Part shown: in pieces, positions 38,401 to 50,400 of the stretch
Numbering within the stretch: position 1 is the stretch's first letter
Layout of the letters: each line of letters starts with the position of its first letter
Origin: Toxonevra muliebris
Taxonomy: Eukaryota; Arthropoda; Insecta; Diptera; Pallopteridae
Length of the DNA stretch: 64,000 bases
Assembly (NCBI GenBank): GCA_963691655.1
Contig: OY829326.1
Location: 39,893,989 to 39,957,988 of the forward strand
Direction: 5' to 3'
Translations under genes and position numbers: made by a program
The notes under the pieces: generated by a model
The model's database searches: none
Told to the model about the DNA's origin: nothing
Seen by the model: only the letters and a program-made list of their open reading frames with translations

Positions 38401-41400
38401 CATATTAATGTTAAAAATATTGAAATTATTGTAATTTTTGAAAATATCTATACAACAATTTCAAACCATTGACTCTACTTATTTACAATAACATCCTTTT
38501 TAATATAACAGTAATAAGGGATTCATTTCGCGAGTTATATAAGCTAGATACATTCTTTACATATTTGTATTTACGTAAATTTTTACGAAATTTATGAAAG
38601 ATTTTACCATATACATATGTAGGTATTTATTTAGTAGAAAAAAATTTACGTTTTGAATTTCTGAATATATGTAGAAGTAAATTTATTTTTAAGGAAGAGA
38701 GATAATATCCCACGCCATGCTTTTTTGACTAATCATAACCACGGGTTTTGATACAGAGAGAGTACAATCTTCTCAGCTCATTTGAAACAAACTCACTTTC
38801 GAAATTATTATAAGAGTTTATACAGCGAAATGAATCCCTAAATTTGGCATTAATGGAAACAATTCACTCACCTTAATCATTAAATCTTTAGCTCTTGACT
38901 CAAAGAGATGCTCCAGTTTTTGTGTATCCACATTAGATGCTGGTAACTCATCCCAAATTGTTTTGCCAATTACAACTGGTATCATATCTTCACGTACTTC
39001 CTTCCAGAATAGTTTTACCTTTAAGATATGAAAAAATATTGATATTATTTTATTATGAATTTCATTAAATTAATCATAAGTACTTACAGTTTTCTTATTT
39101 TTCTTAATCGTATTCGTATCACCATTTATCGAACCATTCATTGAACTATTAATGCTATTCGTTAGACTTGAATAACCGCTATAACTGAACATTGGTGGTG
39201 GTATTAAACTACCCATATTGTTCATCATTGGTGGTGGGCAAATATGTGGTGGTGGCATCATCGGTGGTGGTATACCACCGCCGAATGGTGGTGGTGGTGG
39301 CGGTACACCACCTCCCAAGCTACGTGGAGCTAGTACATCTTTTTCATCTTCCGAATTCAAATCGGTAAAGTCGAGATCACAGAGATTAAGTGGGCGTAAC
39401 ATATTGCGTATAAGCTCTTCCCAATGCAGTTCATTTTCAGATTTTTTCGGTTCAGACTTTTTGATTTCCTGATCGACGCTGGATGAACTGAGAAGTAAAA
39501 ATGGAGGAAAGGGATTTTTGAATATTTTACTTATATGCTTTAATATAAATGCTTTCGAATATTTTCTTTCTAAAAAAAATTTTAAAAAATTCATGCATTT
39601 TCATTACTCTCAGTTTTTGCAAGTTATATACATTCAAATTATCTATGCAATAATAAAATCTTAGTACGCAAATGATTAAACTGAACTCATTAGGTTAAAC
39701 AGTTATGGAATTTCTATAGGTCCGTGAAGCCCACAATAGATCTTAAAGCTCACAGCAATAAGAATAGAATAAACACTTGGTACTTATTTATAGGTTCATA
39801 AATAGATGTGTAAATTTCGAGGCAGATATTATTTATGGTCCACTAGTATTCATTAATGTTTTTTTGTATCAAAATGGAGTTAGAAATGAAAAAGGGGCTT
39901 GTAATCAAAAAGAGCAGCCACTCCAACCAATTAACACGTCCAAAAATACATGGTTTATGATAATTCCTAAAACATTTCGGATTTAGCAATTACAGTTCGT
40001 AAGCTGCATTGTTTTAAAAAAATCCTCCAAGTTTCTTATGCAAAATTTTTAGATTTTTAGAAGCTTTTTCAAAACGATGCAAATCACGAAAATCATGGTG
40101 AATGCAAGAGTCGAAAAGACAACAAATTTCTAGATATTGTGGTTAAACAGTGGAAAAAAATGGGTACATGTAGGATTAGTAAGATCGTTTGGCCCACTTT
40201 CTCTACAAATAAAACCAACTATTTACTTAACCTCTCTCGGAGGTGTACACTAGAGCGGGTCGGTCCCAATACAAAAAAAAAAAAAAAGATTGAAAAGTCC
40301 ACCCCCTATTTGAAACCAAAAAAAAAATGTTTATGTACCAACGTAAAAACAGCCAAAATGAATTTTTTATCATAACTTTGGTATTTGATGTCAGATATTC
40401 ATAAATATTCATATTCGAGATACTCTCCATATTAGCTTTCAAATAGGGGTGGACTTTTCAAACTTTTTTCTTCGACCCACTCTAGTGTACACGCTTGCTA
40501 ATGGGTCTAACAACTGGTCACTGTCTAATAGGCAGGCATGCCTGCAGACTGGGGCTAATTGAGTCAAACACCGGTAAACACTGCATGGAAACCGATCAAG
40601 AGTAAACCTTAGCACACGTTCTGTGTCACTGCCCGGTCTTTGCAAGATGCAGGTTGGAAATTTTTGCCAATTAGGAAAAAAATTCCCTTAAAAGATTTAC
40701 TACGTTTCGCAAAAACGACAAATGCAGTAACAATGGACTTAAGTCCAGAAATGACGAAATAGTATGAGACGCATGCGGCAGTACTATGGACTTTTGAGTC
40801 TATGTGAGGCATTAATGCCGCCGCCATAACCTAACCTAACCTAGAGTGGAAATATTTTGAGAATCAGCATAAAATAAACTGAGGTTAAGAGGGTTTAACA
40901 AAAAGTTTTTTTTTCGTGATGCACTTTACTGTTCACATCGCTTCGTAATACTTAAAAATTCTATTTAATGCATATTGTAAAATTTGTGTATAATTAGCAA
41001 ATTGAGCCTTATCTGATTATCTAGCAGCAAAATTATAAATTTCTTATCACCGGAATAAAAGAAGAAGGCGGTAGTTCTTAAGTGAATTCACCAAGGCACA
41101 ATAAAATAGAAATGCCTTATCAATTATTTTTTATATTATATGCATTGATAATGTCCAGAAAACTATACGTGTACCTCCAATGTACATATACAGGTAGTAA
41201 TTTTGCATTCATTGTTAATCTATAAATGGAAGAAAGCATTTTATGATAACATGTGTTTTATACAATTTTTGGGGGTATATTTGTGCGATAAGTTCACTAG
41301 ATAAAACTTAAAACTTTTGCCAAATTCTACCACAAGTATAGAAAAAAAGTATAAAAAGTGTAAAATAATAACCATTGGCACAACAGTCACCTTAAGTTGC

Positions 41401-44400
41401 TCCAGAGGTATAGTACTCATAGAAAATTTATTTCAAACAACTTTAATAAAATAATTTTGAAATTTTTAGTTCCACTTTAACCGAAACCAAACCAAAAAAA
41501 AAACATGGATGTAAGTTTATATACCTACAAACATTTACATATAATTATAAAATGCTAATATTTATTTCGTCTTTTATTATAGTTCAGTACTGCCTGCGAA
41601 AAAGCCAAAGCTTTCACCAAGAAACCTACCGATGCTGAATTCTTGGAATTCTATGGTCTTTTCAAGCAAGCCACCGCTGGCGATTGCAGCACCGATAAGC
41701 CTGGCACTTTGGATTTAAAGGGCAAAGCCAAGTGGGACGCCTGGAGCAAAAATAAGGGCATGTCAAAGGATGCCGCCAAGGCTGCTTATGTTGCTACCTA
41801 TGAGAAATATGCACCAAAATATGCATAAATAAATGTAACATTGACTGCTTTGTAAATATATTTGGACAATTATGTAAAGATGATATTATTTCAAATAAAC
41901 TTTTTGAATAATTAAGAAGAAATTTAGTGTGGTTTTATTGTACTTATTTTTGAGACTGTGTTATAATTTTCTAATTTTTATATACATAACTCTACATTTA
42001 TTGCCGTGTTAAAAAACTTGGTCTGTGATAAAAAATAATAGTTATTACACATATTGACCCTTAACCATAAAATAAACGAAAGTCCCAAAAGTCAAACTCA
42101 AAATTAATTGTGGTTTTTATTTAATTAAGTTTTTTGTTTGACTCATCGTAATCGTTCTACTTAAACAAATTACACTCACTTTTATTTGTTTTAAGGTTTG
42201 TTTTTTTTTTGGTTCGGTATTGCAGTCTTAGTTTAGATCTAGATTTTGCACTTGGTTTAGGTTACAGTTTTTTGGGCTGCTTTTGATTTGGTCTGAGTTT
42301 GAGTTTGAATTTGGTCAGAATTTTAATCTCTGTTTTAAGGCTGCTTTTGAAAGTTTAATCAGACTTTAGTTTGAATTCGGTAAAATTTTTTTTTTGACTT
42401 ATGGTTAAATTTTTATCTGAACTTAGTTTAAAATGTAGTCTGAATTTATATCTAATTTTGATGTGATTTTTGATTAGATTTTTGGATTGGGTTTCGGCAA
42501 TGGTTTTGACCTAGTTTTGGTTTGATCTGGATTCCTCTCAAGTCATTGGTCTGATAATTAACCTATAGTTTAGTAAAATCAATCCTACCCAAGCCCAAAT
42601 CTTAGATCCTCAAACGATTGTGATAGAAAATTCAAGCTAATCAAATATTATGTCTTAATCCAACTATTTTGATCATAGATCACGTGACACTGTTAGATTT
42701 TAAATCAAAAAATGTTAAATCTATTAATATCAATTCAATTTCATGGTCAATAATAAATGCATTAAAAAAATGAAATTCATTATTCCCAATACTGAAACTT
42801 ATTACTTAACCTATTTCTCAAAAAATTGTTAAGCATAAAACAAACAAAATGCCTGTACTTTGAAAATCACTTGCTTACTTGTAAAAAAATTTATTATGAG
42901 TTACTTAAGCAAGTTTTTATTTACTTATTTATAAATTACCAGAACTATTTAGCAATCATAATAAATGAACAAAAGTTTTCACAACCACTAATCCTAAAAA
43001 TAAAAAATAAAAGAAAAAACAATTTATAATTTTCACAATCTCCATTACTGGTTAATGCATTTTGGAAAATACATGTTTTATTACCAATAAATACAATAAA
43101 TAAAATAAACACATATTTATAAAATGATAATCATATGACGATAAGATTTAGTTGTATTTCCTGCACAGATTTGGGTATAAATATGAACTAATTTTCGAAA
43201 CTCAGAATTAGTAGCGAACTACTTATTAACAATGGATGTAAGTTAATTAAATAAATTCATCTATTTGAAAACGTTTATTGCATAACAAAATGAATTAAAA
43301 ATCTAATTAAAATTTCATATTTCTTTTTTCATAGTTCCACAGTGCCTGCGAAAAAGCTAAAGCTTTCACAAAGAAACCAACCGATGCTGAATTCTTGGAA
43401 TTCTATGGTCTCTACAAACAATCAACAGTTGGTGATTGCAATATTGAGAAACCAGGTGCATTGGATTTAAAAGCTAAAGCTAAATATGAAGCATGGAATC
43501 AGCATAAGGGTACGTCGCAAGCAGCTGCCCAGCAGGCTTATATTGCAACCTATCAAAAATATGCACCAAAATATGCTTAAATTTGCCTAAAACAAACTGG
43601 TTTAATTGTTTGGATGTGATTATTAAATTTCTAAATAAAACTATTTTATAAAAACCCAAAACAATATATATGTGTGTATGTCAAAAAATTATAAACGAAT
43701 TGCATTTTGCCAAAAGCCATAAACAGAAAGAACTTTGGGTACTTGCGTAGTAAAAAAAAAAAGAAAAGAAAATGAGCTGTCAGAAGTTTTTGAACTTTGA
43801 AATATTAATAAAATAATAAACTTTCGCTCTATGTATCATAAAGTTAACATTCAAGTTTTGTGTAATTATAATTAAATAAACATATGTATATTAGGAACTT
43901 AGCGATAAAAAAAAGTTTTAAAGCTAAATGTTGTTATAGAATGTGCACATAACAACAAAAGTTATAAGTCTTAACCCTATTCATCCCACGTTATTTTATA
44001 ACGTAAAGTGCCAGAGTCACTATATAGAATTAACTCGGCTATTCTCATTTCATTAAATTTTTTTTCTAAAATTTTTTAAAATCTGATAAATAAACAACAA
44101 GAATAATATAATTTGGAAAATATAGTTATAATCTGTATTTACTTTGAACGCAAGTTGTGGAACAAAAACTTTTTATTGCAGATTTTACAGAATTGCTTTG
44201 AAGCTTTTCCTTTCTCCCTCTCCGCCCTTTCAGCCCTTCTTTTTAGCAGTTTTCACTTTTTGAAGTGTTTCATGTGAAATTTCGGCGATTTCGTTTCGTA
44301 TGTTAGCCTTAAGTTGTTCAAGAGACTCTGGTATATTGACATAAACTTGACTTATGAAGTATCCCCACAAGAAAAAGTCAGGAACGGTGTTAGCACTTTT

Positions 44401-47400
44401 TCCAAACGCTATTTTGGTCTGTGCGAACGTTGCGTTAACGTAACAGACGACTGATTTTGAAAATAAAATTGGAAAATTTGTGCTGGACTGAAGTTTATTA
44501 CATGAGCTGTCAGATGACGATTTGACAGCTGCTGTCATTGTTGTTCCAGTTTAACATCGGGTACCAAAACAAAAAATCACCTTGTATAATATCTTTATTT
44601 TTTTTGGCACATAATTTATTAACAATGCTGTTTTATTACCGCAAAAATGCTGCCCTCTACTTCTATATTCTTGTTAGGAAGAAAATTAATTTAAATGCCC
44701 CTTTTATTTTTTGCATCGTACTAGCACAAGTTAATTGTTTTGACGACAGTCTTTACGACAGTTCCAAACTTGTAAAGTTATATTTCTATTTGGCCGTTCA
44801 TATCGCTAACAGAGCTGTTCCACTCCATGCTGTGCCACGATTTAACTCTTGGCGCTGCCTTCCTTAGATACATACAGTATCCCACAGTAAAATATCCGCT
44901 ATCGCAAGTCCACAAAATGTTCATACCATATTTGTGTAACCGTCTTCGTTTATCAAGTTCCAAAGATTTCCAATCGAAGTAAATTTATCATGCGATCTAC
45001 ATACCGATACCATGGTTCTATCAACAAATGCCAAATGACGCGATAAATCGGTAAATCTATGTCTTGACATACAAGAACGGAACATCAAATTGCCGTATAA
45101 AGTATCACAAAACTCTCCATAATCGACAACGCCGTGCTTGCTTACATCTGCATCTATCAACAAATTCAAACACATCGTTTCCTACTATTATTCCGGGTTT
45201 GATTTGTGGTACAGTACCTATTACAATATACAAATATATATAGTGACTCACTGTCACTACGTGGGACTTTACGCAGTTTTTTGCTTATTTAACGATTTTT
45301 GACTAATAAAGAAAAACAAAACAAAAACTCCATTTTTATGAAGATAACCGGTAAATGAACGAATACATTAGGCCCTTCCCGTGAAAAAATAAGAAATCGG
45401 AAAAATATAACGATTTTAATTTCAATAGTCACTGCGTGGGATGAATAGTGTTAAGGTGAATCAAATGTAACCATACAAAATATTAAGAAGCCCAGTTAAA
45501 TAAGATAATTTTTGGGAATCAATTAAATTTTAATGAAAGATATTACAAAAATATCTTAGCAATGAAAACATATTTAAAAAAGCAGCTTGCGCTTATACAC
45601 TCTAATTTTTTTTTTTTTTTTTTCATAGTGCAAAAAAATATTGACATTGATATGAATGAAAGCGATGTCATTCATTTAAACTAATTTAATCGAAATCGAG
45701 ATAAGAATTATAAAACAAACAGATGATAAAAATGAAATTAGGCTGCTGCTTTTATCTATAAATAGATTGTAAAATTCAACGCAGTGGCATACATTAAAAA
45801 CCTATTTGTTTTGACCTAATAGGGGTAAGCATTTTATGTAATATTAATATTTTCAAAAAATAAAACCTAATAAATTTTTTTTATTTTATGTTTTTGGAAA
45901 CCAAAAGACCAGTAAAGCTAACTGAACAATAAAGCATGGATGTAAGATTTCTTATCAAAATTATGTATATAATCCAGTCATTATAAAGATTTTCATCATA
46001 ATAATTTTTATCTGAGATTTTTCTTCAGTAATTGTTAGGGGGAGTATAATAAAAGGAAAAACCGCAAAAACCACTTCTGGGGTTGTAGAGCGACCTTTTC
46101 AAAAAAACTCCCCCCTTTGGTGAAAAAGTCTTTTTTTTACTAATAACTGGTTAACCGTTAGAGCTTGCAAAAAATTACTTAATGCAAAAAAAAGCTTGAG
46201 TAATTTCCTAAAAAAAGGTATTTTCGTATATATAGTTTTCGAGATATTAAATATTTAAAACATTGCAAACTTTTTACTTTGGATGTACTTTCGATTCGCG
46301 CACATCTTTGTTTATTTGAATTTTTTTAATATCTCCAACGGTTAACAAGTTATTAGTAAAAAAAGGCTTTTTTCACCAAAAGGGGGCTTTTTGGGAAGGT
46401 CGGTCTGCAACCCCAAAACTGATTTTTGCGGTTTTTCATCTATTATACCCCCACTAACAATTACTGAAGAAAAATCTCAGATAAGAATTATAATGAACTT
46501 TTAGCGGATTTTTTACTCTACCGTCTGGACAAAGAGAGAGAAATAGTCAAACAATTTTATTTTATTTCATCTTTAATAATAATAGTTCAACACTGCTTGC
46601 GAGAAGGTAAAGACATTCACTAAACGCCCTACCGATACTGAGTTTCTGGAATTCTACGGGTTGTTCAAACAGGCGACCGAAAGGGAAAAGCCAAGTGGGA
46701 TCATAAGAGTTTGTCAAAGGACTCTGCTAAAGCTGCTTATATCGCAGTCTATGAGAAATATGCACCGAAATATGCTTAAGTCCATGAAAAGTTGAATAAA
46801 AATTATTAATTTTTAATTGAGATTTTTTTATTTTTTTAAGAAAACACTTAGCTATTTAAACTCATTGTTAAGTGTTGAGTACAAAACTTTCGTTACATTT
46901 TTACAACAAATTTTGAGAAATTTAGTCTAAATTCGTCATATATGCTCAGGATAAAAAATGTATGGGAAGCATAAAGATTTATGGAAAATAAGGAGTCAGA
47001 CCAAATTATGCATTTATAGAAGATAAATTGATAAATTAAAATTATGTCTCTTGAAATCAAAAGATTTAGGGCATCTCTCTCATATTTTGAATTTCACAAA
47101 ATTTTAAGGGGACATTCCAGTTTAAAATTTGAAGAACATCGATTTTTTTTTCAAGATTACTCTTCTAAAATATTAGTAACGAGTTTCAAGCCAATTCAAT
47201 AAATATTGTAAAATTCTTCTTCCATATTGGATCCTCCATTTTACATTTTCAAAACCTGATGCCAGATTCTGCAACTGGTTTCAAAATTTTTGGAACCTTT
47301 CGCCATATTGGATCTGCCATTTTGAAAAACTGACATCTGATTCATGATCAGCACACTTTTTTCTATCAGAATCGTCAAAAATACGTTTTTGGACGTTGAA

Positions 47401-50400
47401 AATAAACAGAATTCGCATAGCTCAAACTAACAAACTAACTAGAAAAGCACGTACAGCGAGAAAAAAGGCTCAATCAGACCATCTAAAGAAGTTGACAGAA
47501 CTTGAAGACCTTCAGGATTCACCAAGGTTGGCTGACTAAAAATAACTTGCATAATAGATTTCATTTTTTTAATTTTTAAGCGTAAAAATTTATTTAAAAA
47601 AAACACGTTTTTTTCAAAATTATGTTTTTTAAACTGATAGGACTGATATCTCAAGTTCTGCTGAACTGAATTTTTTTCCAATTTTAAACTGGAATGTCCC
47701 CTTAAAAGTTTAAATTCGCTTTGAAATAAAAGCAATGTTTAGTGCACCCGTTTAATAATTTTCTATATGAGCTTTTTTAAGCGCTGTTTTTGGGATCTGG
47801 TCAGATAAAAAATATTAAATTTTTCTTCCTGAAGATTCTTTTTTAACGCTGATAAAAATATTTTATTTGACTGAGCTTTTAAATATTTTGCATATATTTG
47901 ATTCACCTTAAGACTTGTAACTTTGATGTTATGTGATCATCCTATAAATAACATTTAGCTTTAAAAGTTTTTATATAGTTCATTTTTGAGGTTCTTGAAT
48001 TCAGGTTTCTAAAATATTCTCATGCAAGTGTATTAAAATTGTATTTTTTTATTATACGTATTCATATTATACATAAATTTCTATTGGCGATATCTCAGAA
48101 AATGAAAATTTAAAATGAAAATGGAGGTGCCTCAAAAACCTGATGTCATTTTTAGAACCGATTTGGAACTAGCGGCCTCAAATCAATTTAGAATATAACT
48201 TTTCTTTTGTTAAACTGTGTAATTGATGATTTTTTTTATTAAAACCTAAAACTCGGACTACTTCGTACCATATGAAAAATGACAGAGGCATAAAGCTCTA
48301 TTCTCCTCCGAGAATATTTGAGTTGTATAATTCTTTTACTTAAAACCTGACAAAAAGGAGCAGCAGTTTATCTTAGTTCAACTAACCAAAAATCAATACT
48401 TTATGGACACGCGCTTACCGTGACATTTCCCCTTTGCTCTTGCTTTTGGCAAGACCCTCTTTGGCTTTCGAAATCAGGCCAGACATATCCCCTACAAAAC
48501 GATTTTGTAGTTTATCCTCTTGCGTGGGGCTAGTCGGCATATTGCTAAGCTTCTGCGTTAAATCTTTCACAGTGTGATCACGTTTAAGTTGCAGCAAAAG
48601 TTTTTTATCCTCATTATCAGATTCTATATAGAGAACAGAAATGAATAAAATATTTTAGAAGATCGAATAGAAATAAATTTTAATAAAAAAAAATGTAAAT
48701 AAATGTTATGCTTAAAAAAACGACGAAAGACAACGATAAAAAAATAAAGTTAAAGGAAAAACATGAGATGGACTTGCAAATGTTTTGAGAAAACATGATT
48801 TTATTATTATTTTTCGATTGATTTTAGTTTTGCTGAAAATGACGCATGGCGGCAAAAGCATTGGGCTTTTTTTTTTGGCAAAATTTTACTTACCTGTAAT
48901 TTGCAACAAGTTCTCATCGTCGTCTTTCAACAAATCACACGTAGAAGGAACAATATTGTCAGTACTATCTATTGTATTTGTAATTGTATTGTGTTGATTG
49001 TTCACTGTTTGAGGTACAGAAGCAGAAACAGCAGCAATATTACGAAAACCCATCATGAGAAGATCTGGCGGTGGAGGCGGTGGTGGCGGAGGAGGCGGTG
49101 GGGGTGCTGCTACTACTGTTGAGTTTTTCATCGTTATCGTGGGTGTTGTCGTTGTCGTTGTGTTGTTGTATTGCAGTTCTTCTACATCTGGCGTATTAGG
49201 AGTTGAGAGTGGTGTTGTTGTTGGAGTTGTTGTCATTGTACTGGATGTTGTTGTAGTGAGTGAAAGCATTTCCAGTGTTGCTTCCGCTACATTGTCTTGT
49301 GGTGTTTCTTTATCCTCATTATCATCATCATCGTTCACGTTCATTGCATTAGCCTTGCTGGTGGCGGTGCTAATCGTGTTTGGTGTAGAAGTTTGTGTAA
49401 AATCGAAACAGTTTAATGTCTTCTTTGGACTTAAGACAGCAGCTAAAACACTTTGTGCTGTTTGTATTGTTTGCTGTTGTTGTGGATTCTTTGGTGGTGG
49501 TGTTGTTGGTGTTGCTGGTGTACTATTACTACTAATATTATTATTACTACTCAATTGGCTATAGTAGTTATTTAGACGATTTGCATCATTTTCATATTTT
49601 TTATATGCAGTAGTGTTGTTGTTGTCGTTGTCACTGTTGCCGCTGCTATTGTTGCCAGTGCTGTTGCCGCGTTGTATATTCTTCATGATGCCATTTATCA
49701 CGGTGCTTGCTGCATTACGTTCCATTAGTAAATTCTTTTTGGTTAGAAATTCGGGAGTAGCCTGCAATTTGTTGCTGTTGTTGTTGTTGCTGGTGTGTGA
49801 TTTATCGAAACTATTGTTGATTATTGAAATTGTATTGCTATTGAGTAATTGTTTGGTTGGACTCATAAGGTTGTTGTTGGTTATGTTGTTGCCGCTGCTA
49901 TTGTTCGTAGTTGCATTGCTGATGTTGCTGCTGTTTTTGTTGTTGTTGTTAGTAGTAGTAATAGCAATTGCTGTGATGTTGGGATAATTTATGCTTGAGG
50001 TATGATTGTTGTTGCTGTGATTGTTGATGTTTGTTGTTGAAATGTTTGTGGTTTCATTTGTTAGAATTAATGATTCAGGTGGACTATCACCATTTTTAAC
50101 CGTTGCCGGTATGGCGGTCACTATTTGTCCTGTACAATTTATTTTTGATTTGTTTTTGTGGTGACAGTTGATGAATTTTGTATGTATGGTTTTTAAGCGA
50201 AATGGCGAGCAGTCACCAGAGAAAGTAGTTTAAAGTAGAATTTATGTTTGTTTGTTTGTTTGTTTTTTGGCCAATTGCAATTAATTAAATATTGAAGGAA
50301 TAATTTAATTAAAAAACGAGTACATGTTGTTAATGAAACACGAGAGAACAAATAGAAAATTATGTAAGAGAGAAAGACAAAAAATTATTCTTTGTTAGTT

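Noticed and set aside
39218..39472. Plus-strand Gly-rich open frame
   Set aside because: Antisense of the FH1 proline runs.
49055..49987. Long plus-strand open frames rich in Gly, Val and Leu
   Set aside because: They are the antisense of the Asn/Thr/Pro repeats of the Fhos exon 48894-50129, whose splice phases and neighbours fit.
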